Below, one piece after another: positions 1-5,252 of a stretch of 8,272 nucleotides of DNA (position 1 is its first letter; each line of letters opens with the position of its first letter). The notes under the pieces were generated by a model. It saw nothing but the letters and a program-made list of their open reading frames with translations. It was not told the DNA's origin and did not search any database. The translations under genes and the position numbers were made by a program. Source of the stretch: Hymenobacter sp. (GTDB lineage: Bacteria; Bacteroidota; Bacteroidia; Cytophagales; Hymenobacteraceae); NCBI GenBank assembly GCA_025362615.1, contig JANYFQ010000688.1, forward strand, positions 1-8,272, in the 5' to 3' direction.

Positions 1-146
1 CTTGAACGAGGGGGCCGCCCTTTGCGCGAGCGCACCGCGCGTCGGAGACGCGAAGCCAGTGAGCACGCGTTAAAAACGCGCGCCAGCGGCCGAACCCCAC
101 CTGGCCGCGACCGGGGGTAGGCTCCCGGTGGTCGCCAACCCCCGGC
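1..146. other. Gene-free GC-rich hairpin-rich stretch, identity unknown
   Basis: I see no credible coding region here. The stretch holds several short perfect or near-perfect hairpins: cgcgtc-gga-gacgcg (about 38-52), cgcgtt-aaa-aacgcg (about 67-81), and a longer imperfect stem around 107-136 built on gcgacc/ggtcgc. Stems this closely spaced, with purine-rich loops, suggest a structured RNA or the edge of a mobile element. A truncated group II intron domain I is one possibility. No domain V, tRNA, tmRNA or RNase P signature is visible. The feature runs off the left edge of the window, so its true extent is unknown. Confidence 0.3.
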
Positions 147-184
147 TGTGCTGTGGAACCCCGTTGGGGTTCGGGTTCCGCACA
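147..184. other. Imperfect hairpin downstream of the efflux adaptor gene
   Basis: The left arm tgtgc + ggaaccc (147-151 and 155-161) pairs with the right arm gggttcc + gcaca (173-184), leaving a 3-nt bulge on the left. An alternative inner stem, aacccc/ggggtt, lies at 157-171. On the minus strand the hairpin comes about 70 nt after the adaptor stop codon, so it could slow or end transcription. No T-run follows the stem on either strand, so I do not call it an intrinsic terminator. Confidence 0.3.
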
Positions 185-262
185 ACAATCATCCGCGTAC
201 CAATCAGTTGACCGTTGGGGTTCGGGTTCCGCACAACAATCATCCGCGTACCAATCAGTTGA
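161..262. repeat. Tandem duplication, two identical 51-bp copies
   Basis: Positions 161-211 and 212-262 are identical over all 51 bases (each begins ccgttggggttcgg and ends accaatcagttga). Copy 2 contains the minus-strand end of the efflux adaptor gene: its TGA stop at 255-257 and the final codons. Copy 1 is therefore a duplicate of the gene's tail and downstream flank. Exact identity points to a recent slippage or recombination event, or to an assembly artefact. The adaptor protein is unchanged because translation stops within copy 2. Confidence 0.9.
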
Positions 263-1469
263 TGGCCGTCACCGCATCCCCCGGCTTTACCTGCAAAATG
301 CCCGTCCGAATGATGGAGTCGCCCAGGGCGAGGCCGTCGGTAATCTGAATGAGCTGGTCGGAGCGCACCCCGATTTTCACTTTCTTCGGCACCATTTTGC
401 CGCCTTTTACCGTGTACACGCTGTAGCCGCTGGCCTCGGGCACCACGCTTTCGGTGGGCACCTGCAAGGCGGCGGTCGCTTCGCCAAGCTTGAGGTTGAC
501 GCGCACGAAGGCACCGGGGCGCAACTCGTTGCGGGTGTTGGCGTAGCGGGCCCGCACGGGCTGGGTGCGGCTCACGGGGTCAATCTGCGGGTCGATGGCG
601 TAAACTTTGGCGGCGTAGGTTTTGCTGGTCGCCTCGTCCACCACGCCCACCACGTCGCCCACGCGCACGTTGGCGGCAAAGCGGCCGGGCACGGCAAAGT
701 CAATCTTGACGGGCCGCACCCGCGAGAGCGTCGTAATTTCGGTGCCCGGACTGACGTAGGTGCCCACCGTGGCGGTGCTCAGGCCCAGCACCCCGGTAAA
801 GGGTGCCCGCACGTAGGCTTTGGCCAGCGCAGCCCGCAGGGCTTGCAGCTCGGCCTGGGCCGTCTGGAGCTGGTTGTTGGCCTGCTCGTATTCCTGGGCG
901 CTGATGTACTCCTTGGCCAGCAGGGTGCGCTGACGCTTTTCCTGGTCGCGGTACAGCCCGATGTTGAGTTCCTGCTTGCGGATGGCGGCCTGGGCCTCGT
1001 CGGCGTTGATGCTGAAGAGCAGCTCGCCCTGGCGCACGGCCCGCCCTTCGCGCAGGTTGAGGCTGGTGATTTTGCCGGACACTTCGCTTTTGATAACTAC
1101 TGATTCTTCGGGCAGCACCGAGCCGGTCGCGGCTACTTCGTCGGCCAGGTTGGTGGCGGCCACCACGTACACTTGCACGGGCTGGCGCTGGCCGGCACCC
1201 TTGCCACCGGCGCTGCCCGGCCCGCCTGCGCCCTTGCCTGCGCCGCCCTTGCCGGGGCCCTCTTTGCCGGCGGTGCCAGGAAAGTACTGGTACTTGGCCC
1301 ACACCAGCCCGCCAATTACCAGCGCCGCCAGCAGCCAGCCCAGCCAGCCCCGCTGTCGGCCCGGCGGCCGTTCGTCGGCGGAGGGGGCCGCCGCAGTGGG
1401 CGCGGGCGCAGCGGTAGAAGTAGCGTCCCAGGCCGGGGCCGGGGCAAGCCGAGGGTTTTCCGGTTGCAT
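255..1469 (-). CDS. RND-type efflux periplasmic adaptor subunit (HlyD/AcrA membrane fusion protein)
   Basis: This is an adaptor that would link an inner-membrane RND pump to an outer-membrane TolC-like channel in a tripartite efflux system; the substrate cannot be read from the sequence. I use the ATG at 1469 (404 aa). A TTG at 1481 would add four residues, and an in-frame TAG at 1499-1497 limits any further extension. Visible parts: a Pro/Ala-rich N-terminus; one membrane helix at about 42-58 (WLGWLLAALVIGGLVW); a Gly/Lys/Ala-rich linker at about 64-93; the first lipoyl half (SGKITSLNLREGRAVRQGE, 131-149); an alpha-hairpin at about 155-218 (Gln/Glu/Leu-rich); the second lipoyl half with RAPFTGVLG (221-229); a beta-barrel at about 250-330 (PGAFVRVNLKLGE); and a membrane-proximal domain from about 335 to the end. 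The length is normal for the family. The usual partner pump gene is not adjacent: the downstream DNA is a 51-bp duplication and hairpin-rich sequence. Confidence 0.93.
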   Translation of the reverse strand: MQPENPRLAPAPAWDATSTAAPAPTAAAPSADERPPGRQRGWLGWLLAALVIGGLVWAKYQYFPGTAGKEGPGKGGAGKGAGGPGSAGGKGAGQRQPVQVYVVAATNLADEVAATGSVLPEESVVIKSEVSGKITSLNLREGRAVRQGELLFSINADEAQAAIRKQELNIGLYRDQEKRQRTLLAKEYISAQEYEQANNQLQTAQAELQALRAALAKAYVRAPFTGVLGLSTATVGTYVSPGTEITTLSRVRPVKIDFAVPGRFAANVRVGDVVGVVDEATSKTYAAKVYAIDPQIDPVSRTQPVRARYANTRNELRPGAFVRVNLKLGEATAALQVPTESVVPEASGYSVYTVKGGKMVPKKVKIGVRSDQLIQITDGLALGDSIIRTGILQVKPGDAVTAIN

Positions 1470-1489
1470 AGCCGCCAACAACGAGCAAC

Positions 1490-1517
1490 CCGGCCCCTAG
1501 GTTCAGGTAGGGGCTGG
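1490..1517. promoter_or_regulatory. Inverted repeat just upstream of the adaptor gene
   Basis: The arms ccggccccta (1490-1499) and taggggctgg (1508-1517) pair over ten positions with one G-U, around an 8-nt loop. The repeat lies 20-50 nt upstream of the adaptor ATG. It could be an operator for an efflux repressor or a leader hairpin, but GC-rich DNA yields such repeats by chance. No regulator gene is in view. Confidence 0.25.
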
Positions 1518-1565
1518 CCGTTGGCAAACAGGCGGCCGGCAGCCGCTGCCCAATTCGGCGGGGGC

Positions 1566-1851
1566 ATGGCCTGGGGGCAGCGCCTCGTCGGCCCCGACCT
1601 GAACCCGTACGCAGCCCCGGACAACGCCCGCGCCCCGTGCCTGGTGGGGGTGTACACCGGCCTGCGCTTCTCCGCTGTGGCCGCCCTGCGCCCGGAGCAC
1701 ACCCAGGCCGACCGCACACTGCTCGCCGTGCTGGTGCGGCCCGAGGCCCGGCCGCTGCCGATACCCCGGCGACCTCATCGGCCGGCCCGCCGCAACGAAA
1801 AGCACGTTCCTCGCCGTGTACCGGGCCCTGGCCGACTTCAAGCTACTATGA
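1566..1851 (+). pseudogene. Remnant of a tyrosine recombinase/phage-type integrase
   Basis: Plus-strand reading from 1566 gives a stretch with NARAPCLVGVYTGLRFSAV followed by AALRPEHTQAD. This matches the box I region of tyrosine recombinases, where the arginine of TGLRFS is the first catalytic Arg. After RPEARPL the similarity moves to another frame at about 1750-1758 and continues as RYPGDLIGRPAATK and ends FLAVYRALADFKLL at the TGA at 1849-1851, resembling the helical segment before box II. The N-terminal DNA-binding domain, the H-x-x-R box and the catalytic Tyr are absent, so this is a dead fragment. It is the main content of the 471-bp interval between the radical SAM and adaptor genes. 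The rest (1470-1565 and 1852-1940) holds no gene that I can see, only a run of eight C at 1863-1870. The family call is from memory of motif patterns. Confidence 0.6.
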
Positions 1852-1940
1852 ACAAGTTGGAGCCCCCCCCGTGTGACGGCCAAGCACGAAGCCGAACAAA
1901 ATTGCTGTTGAATAATCTGCGGGCTTTCAGGGCTGAATCG

Positions 1941-2891
1941 TTACCGCAAGGGCACCGCCGCTGCCGCCTCCCGCTGGTGCTCCAAAAACTCGTCGCACCA
2001 GCGGCACACGTTCTGCAAATCCTGGGTGCGGGCCAGGGCGTGCGCTTCGCTCACGCCCACCGACTCGCCCATCTTCCAGGGCTCGCCCCGGTTCAGGGCC
2101 TGCATGATTTGCGACTGCGAGGCACGTAGCAGCACGGCGGCCACCTGCTCGGTGCGGGCATCGCCGAGCGGGAACCGGGTGCCGGGGCAGCAGGGGTTGA
2201 TTTTCCAGAGCTGGATGCTGATTTCCTGCGGCAGCTCGGTGCCGCCCAAAAAGCCCTTGGCCCCCGAGAGGATGGCGCAGAAGTTATGGCCTGGGGTTTT
2301 GAGCCAGATGTCGTTTTCCAACGCCCGGCCCCTGGCCCAGTTGCCGCCCAGCCACATATCGTCGGTGGCCCCCCAGTAGCCCCAGCTCAGCGGGTTTTTG
2401 GTGAGGTAATGTGCTTTGTCGATGAGCGGGCCGCGGTCGTCGCCGTTCACGCTGCGGCTTTCAAACAGGTCGGCCAGCGTCATCAGGCGGGTGCCGGCGT
2501 GTTTGTGGTAGCGGTCGATGCTGGCAATGTCGAAGCGGGTCACGCCCTTGGCAATGAGCAAATCCAGGATTTCCGGGGTGAGCAGGTCGCCGTTGGTTTG
2601 CAGCATCACCTGGGTGCGGCCCTGGTATTTCTCCTGCACGGCATCCAAAATCAGGTACAGCTTCGCGCGGTCGGCTAGTGGCTCGCCGCCGGAGAGGATG
2701 AGGCGGTCCAGGCGCTCGGGCAGGTTGCGGACGATGCGCAGGCAGTCCTGGGCGCTGATGCGCGCGCCCTGCGGGCCGGAGCTGTTGTAGCAATGGGCGC
2801 AGGTGTCGTTGCAGAGCTGCGTGAACACCCAGTACACGGACTCGCAGTGGTTGAAATCGGTTTTCATGCGGGTTGCTTGGTTGAACGCCAT
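1941..2891 (-). CDS. Radical SAM protein with C-terminal cysteine cluster (SPASM/Twitch-like)
   Basis: This is a 316-aa radical S-adenosylmethionine enzyme; substrate unknown. Cys27, Cys31 and Cys34 (CNDTCAHC, the CX3CX2C motif) would bind the SAM-cleaving 4Fe-4S cluster. SGGEP at 67-71 is the SAM-contacting GGE motif, and LQTNGD at 97-102 fits the next strand of the barrel. The C-terminal third has five more cysteines: Cys205, Cys234-Cys235 (NPCCPGTRFPLGDA) and Cys296/Cys299 (VCRWC). This pattern suggests an auxiliary Fe-S cluster as in SPASM or Twitch domains, which often act on peptides or proteins. WARGRA at 185-190 also recalls SPASM-type enzymes. It is the last gene of the block, 12 nt after the ATPase stop. 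A second ATG at 2867 (MKTDFNHC) is an equally plausible start and would give 308 aa. Neither start has a clear Shine-Dalgarno sequence. Confidence 0.88.
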   Translation of the reverse strand: MAFNQATRMKTDFNHCESVYWVFTQLCNDTCAHCYNSSGPQGARISAQDCLRIVRNLPERLDRLILSGGEPLADRAKLYLILDAVQEKYQGRTQVMLQTNGDLLTPEILDLLIAKGVTRFDIASIDRYHKHAGTRLMTLADLFESRSVNGDDRGPLIDKAHYLTKNPLSWGYWGATDDMWLGGNWARGRALENDIWLKTPGHNFCAILSGAKGFLGGTELPQEISIQLWKINPCCPGTRFPLGDARTEQVAAVLLRASQSQIMQALNRGEPWKMGESVGVSEAHALARTQDLQNVCRWCDEFLEHQREAAAAVPLR

Positions 2892-2914
2892 GTTTCGACA
2901 AGCTCAACACGACG
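2891..2914. repeat. Dispersed repeat of the 'ttcgacaagctcaacacgac' type
   Basis: The stretch tttcgacaagctcaacacga just right of the radical SAM start belongs to a short repeat seen across many GC-rich bacterial genomes. Reading frames across it give the well-known spurious peptides STSSTRR and VLSLSKH. It spans the ATPase/radical SAM junction: the ATPase TGA (2904-2906) lies inside it and the radical SAM ATG (2889-2891) touches its edge. The flanking gacgg-gctcg-ccgtc (2911-2925) is a small hairpin inside the ATPase coding end. The family assignment is from recall. Confidence 0.6.
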
Positions 2915-3650
2915 GGCTCGCCGTCTGTTGAATACGCTCCCAAAACGCCAACTCGGCCCGGATGCTGGTGCGCGGGTCGTCGATAAATTCCGTCGCCGAG
3001 GCGTAGTTGGTGAGCTCGCCCCGGTCGAGGTAGGCGAAGCGGGTGCCTACGGTCAGGGCTTCGCGGCTGTCGTGGGTAACAAAGAGGGAAGTAATCCGGT
3101 GCTGCCGGCTCACCCGCAAAAACAGCTGCTGCATATCGGCCCGGGTTTGGGCATCCAGGTTGCCAAACGGCTCGTCGAGCAGCAGCAAGCGCGGCCGGAT
3201 GATGAGGGCCCGCCCGAACGACACCCGCTGCCGCTGCCCGCCCGAGAGCTGGTTCGGTGCTTTTTGGGCGTGCGCGGCCAGGTCCAATTCTTCCAGCAAC
3301 TCCCGCACCTGCTGGTCAGTTTCAGCCTGGGCTACGTGGCGAATGCGCAGGCCAAACGCCACGTTCTCGAACACCGACAGGTGCGGAAACAGCAGCGGCT
3401 CCTGGTACAAGTACACCAACTGGCGGGCGTTGGGCGGCACGGGAAGCAGGTTTTGGCCCTGCAAGGTCAGGGTGCCGGCATCGGGCGTTTCGAGGCCGGC
3501 CAGCACTTTGAGCAGCGTGGTTTTGCCGCCGCCCGAGCGGCCCAGCACGGCCAGCACGTCGCCCTGGTTCAGCGTCAGCGAGATGTCGCGCAGCACGGGC
3601 TGCCCGCCAAACTGCTTCGAGAGCTGGCTCACCGCGAGTAACGCACTCAT
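2904..3650 (-). CDS. ABC transporter ATP-binding protein (importer type, YnjD-like)
   Basis: This is the cytoplasmic ATPase that should drive the importer formed with the two permeases and the binding protein on the right. All ABC motifs are intact in 248 aa: Walker A GRSGGGKTT (37-45), Q-loop YQEPLLFPHL (Gln83), signature LSGGQRQR (135-142), Walker B LLLLDEP (155-161), D-loop NLDAQ, and switch His193 in FVTHD. The 'LLFPHLSVFENVAFGLR' stretch is typical of the spermidine/iron/thiamine/YnjD group. Its ATG overlaps the stop of the preceding gene as ATGA (3650-3647), which implies translational coupling. The last residues (TASPSC) and the stop codon come from a dispersed repeat, so the native C-terminus may have been replaced. 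The ATPase core is unaffected. The transported substrate is unknown. Confidence 0.93.
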   Translation of the reverse strand: MSALLAVSQLSKQFGGQPVLRDISLTLNQGDVLAVLGRSGGGKTTLLKVLAGLETPDAGTLTLQGQNLLPVPPNARQLVYLYQEPLLFPHLSVFENVAFGLRIRHVAQAETDQQVRELLEELDLAAHAQKAPNQLSGGQRQRVSFGRALIIRPRLLLLDEPFGNLDAQTRADMQQLFLRVSRQHRITSLFVTHDSREALTVGTRFAYLDRGELTNYASATEFIDDPRTSIRAELAFWERIQQTASPSC

Positions 3651-4299
3651 CGGGCCGCGCCCGCGCCGTAGGCGGCGGTGTCGATGGTCAGGCGGCCGGC
3701 CGCCGGCCGTTCGCCGCCAAGCCAGTGCGTGAGCTGGTCCACGTAGTGGTCGAGGTGGGTGATTTGCTGCACGCCGTGTTCCACGATGGGGTCGAGGGTG
3801 GTGGCCAGCAGGGTGCCGCCGTGCGCGTGGGTTTGCAGGTGATGACGTCGCCCGCGTCGTTGGTTTGGATGATTTCGGCCGCGTCCGGCACGCGGGTGTA
3901 CACGCCGTGGGTGTGCCAGCAGGCCTGCCGCGGCGTGAGGCCCCGGTACACGGGGTGGCCGTAGTCGGTGTGAGCCACGGGCGGGCGGGCCGGGTCCGTC
4001 ACCCACCAGTAGTTGTTCACGGGCCGGTCTTCCCACTGCGCGTCGAGCCAGGTCGCGGAGGAGTCGCCTTCCACAAACACCTTGTTGCCGGCCGCCAGAA
4101 AGTCGTAGATAACGGCCTGCTTTTCGGCCAGCACGGCTTGGTTCGACTGAAACGGAATCACCAGCGCCGCCAGGTCCTGCACGGCGGCGGCATCGAGGTC
4201 GTGGATGTAGAGCAGGCGGTAGAGGTCGCGGTACTTGGGGGCCGTGGCCAGGGCGTAGTGCGACCACACGCCGTTGAAAATCAAGCCAATTTTAGCCAT
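3647..4299 (-). CDS. Glutamine-amidotransferase-fold (ThuA-like) protein, frameshifted
   Basis: The intact frame from the ATG at 4299 gives a Rossmann-like alpha/beta protein: MAKIGLIFNGVW, then LAALVIPFQSNQ (43-54), FLAAGNKVFVEGDSSATW (67-84), GHPVYRGLTP and WHTHGVYTRVP. This resembles the class-I amidotransferase/ThuA fold. The elbow position carries no Cys (VFVEG), so glutaminase chemistry is unlikely. After Lys156 (codon 3834-3832) the frame goes wrong and ends at a meaningless stop at 3688. The neighbouring frame continues sensibly as HGGTLLATTLDPIVEHGVQQ and DHYVDQLTHWL, ending at the TGA at 3649-3647, which overlaps the ATPase ATG. One missing base at about 3831-3835, in a run aaaccc on the coding strand, explains this. 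The restored protein is 217 aa. The start overlaps the stop of the upstream paralog by 8 nt. The fold call is inference from pattern. Confidence 0.7.
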
Positions 4300-4912
4300 G
4301 AGCGGGAACGATGGGAGTGGAAAGCAGGTGCAAAAAATTGCGGTACAGCGTCACCGGCGCACTTTCGGAGCGGCCGGCGTGGCTCACGTCGGCCAGCGGG
4401 CCGCTGGCCGTGAGCAGCATCCGGCCGGGGGTGCTGGCCTCGTCGAGCACCGCCACGGGGCGCTGCCAGGTGTCGGCGAGCAGCACCTCGGCGCCGGGGG
4501 CGGCCCGAATGTAGCCACAGGCCCACCAACCGCTCATGCCGTGCGAGAAATTTAGCTCGTCCAAGTCGAGGTTGCGCAGCAGGCCGTGGGTGTCGGGGCC
4601 GGCGGCGTAGCGCACGTCGCGGGTGGGGCGCGAGTTGTCCATCACCCACTGGTTGCCGGGCACCCAGGCGGTAAAGAAGCCGTCGCAGCACACCAGGGCC
4701 TTGCCTTCGTGGAGGAAAGCCCGCACCCGGTCCTTGATTTTGAGCATGGCTACGTGGTCGGAGCCGTTGGGCACCACCAGCAGGTCGTAAGGTGCCAGGT
4801 CGGGGTCGAAATCCTTGGTGATGAGGCAGGTGGTGTACTGCACCAGCTCGTTCGACACGTAGTAGTTGTCAAGCCCGACGAGGCCGTTGGAAATAAGCAA
4901 AGCTTGGAGCAT
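4292..4912 (-). CDS. Glutamine-amidotransferase-fold (ThuA-like) protein, paralog 1
   Basis: This is a 206-aa soluble alpha/beta protein without a signal peptide or membrane segment. Key stretches are MLQALLISNGLVGLDNYY, PYDLLVVPNGSDH (41-53), FLHEGKALVCCDGFFTAWVPG (66-86, with Cys75-Cys76 at the place of the amidotransferase nucleophile elbow), FSHGMSGWWACGY (122-134) and GRMLLTASGPLAD (163-175). The order and spacing parallel the next gene (VIPFQSNQ, VFVEGDSSATW, WHTHGVYTRVP, GGTLLATTLDP), so the two are divergent paralogs and may form a heterodimer. It is the first gene of the four-gene block that continues with the paralog, the ATPase and the radical SAM protein. The ATG at 4912 follows an AT-rich leader. 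I do not recognise a named family. The fold assignment is inference, and no enzymatic function is claimed. Confidence 0.75.
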   Translation of the reverse strand: MLQALLISNGLVGLDNYYVSNELVQYTTCLITKDFDPDLAPYDLLVVPNGSDHVAMLKIKDRVRAFLHEGKALVCCDGFFTAWVPGNQWVMDNSRPTRDVRYAAGPDTHGLLRNLDLDELNFSHGMSGWWACGYIRAAPGAEVLLADTWQRPVAVLDEASTPGRMLLTASGPLADVSHAGRSESAPVTLYRNFLHLLSTPIVPAHG

Positions 4913-4949
4913 GGGTAGGTGTGGAGGTGCTTTTTAGTGCTTGGTGATT

Positions 4950-4978
4950 TAAATATAAAACTTACTAACTCAGCTAAA
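4950..4978 (-). promoter_or_regulatory. Candidate Bacteroidota-type promoter for the paralog/ATPase/radical SAM block
   Basis: On the minus strand TATATTTA (4957-4950) is one base off the TAnnTTTG -7 element of Bacteroidota. TTTAG about 21 nt upstream (near 4978-4974) resembles the TTTG -33 element. The site is about 38 nt from the ATG at 4912, in the only clearly AT-rich stretch of the window. It would let the second block be transcribed separately from the SBP-permease block. Inference from consensus only. Confidence 0.35.
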
Positions 4979-4982
4979 CCTA

Positions 4983-5141
4983 CCAACCGCGAAGCGGTGC
5001 TATTTTGGTAGCAATGGCTTGAAAGTCAGTTCCAAGCCACGAAGCGGTGACACCTCGCGCCCCCTGCCAGGTGCCACCGCTTCGCGGTTTGAAAATTCAG
5101 CAAACCACTTGACTACCAACATGACACCGCTTCGCGGTTGG
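4983..5141. repeat. 159-bp imperfect inverted repeat with internal palindromes (REP/MITE-like)
   Basis: Two 73-nt arms (4983-5055 and 5069-5141) are inverted copies around a 13-nt loop. I count about 52 of 73 positions matching without gaps. The inner 22 positions and the outer 30 positions pair best, with diverged middles. Each arm carries two small palindromes of the form accgc-gaa-gcggt: 4986-4998, an imperfect one near 5037-5049, 5076-5088 and 5126-5138. The innermost stem (5040-5055 with 5069-5084) has 15 of 16 pairs. No transposase ORF is inside. The element occupies the spacer between the permease gene and the second gene block. No T-run follows it, so it is not an intrinsic terminator, but it could act as a transcript-stabilising or attenuating structure. 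Confidence 0.8.
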
Positions 5142-5172
5142 GTGGAATGCGTAAGTCCTAAAAGCAAAGAAC

Positions 5173-5191
5173 GTCATGCTTCGGCTGCGCG
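5173..5191 (+). repeat. Half copy of a gtcatgcttcg-type dispersed repeat
   Basis: gtcatgcttcggctgcgcg here matches, apart from one extra g, the reverse complement of the right part of the palindromic element at 6900-6926. The two copies lie in opposite orientation on either side of the permease pair. Only one arm is preserved here; the sequence to the right does not return as an inverted copy. Confidence 0.55.
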
Positions 5192-5224
5192 GACGCCAGA
5201 TGAGTACGACCGTTTTGTTGATTC

Positions 5225-5252
5225 AGCCAATAGCTACACCATAGCTATGGCT
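5225..5252. other. Hairpin spanning the end of the second permease gene
   Basis: agccaatagct (5225-5235) pairs with agctatggct (5243-5252) apart from one bulged base. It includes the perfect 12-bp palindrome ccatagctatgg (5239-5250), and the permease TAG stop (5247-5245) lies inside it. On the minus strand the stem is followed by GAATCAACAAAACG, without a T-run. It is therefore at most a 3' end or processing structure. Confidence 0.3.

Noticed and set aside
153..1103. Long plus-strand open frame opposite the efflux adaptor
   Set aside because: It is rich in His/Gly/Val/Ala as expected of an antisense shadow of GC-rich coding DNA, and the minus-strand frame encodes all adaptor domains.
1866..1905. 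VTAKHEAEQ-like reading after the integrase fossil as a box II (H-x-x-R) remnant
   Set aside because: It matches at only a few positions, needs another frame change, and lacks the arginine and tyrosine.
1941..3650. Plus-strand open frames of 90-282 codons opposite the radical SAM and ATPase genes
   Set aside because: They show no motifs, and the minus-strand frames contain all diagnostic Fe-S and ABC motifs. The STSSTRR and VLSLSKH peptides are known repeat artefacts.
5040..5084. Innermost stem of the 159-bp repeat as a Rho-independent terminator
   Set aside because: The stem is strong but neither strand has a T-run after it.
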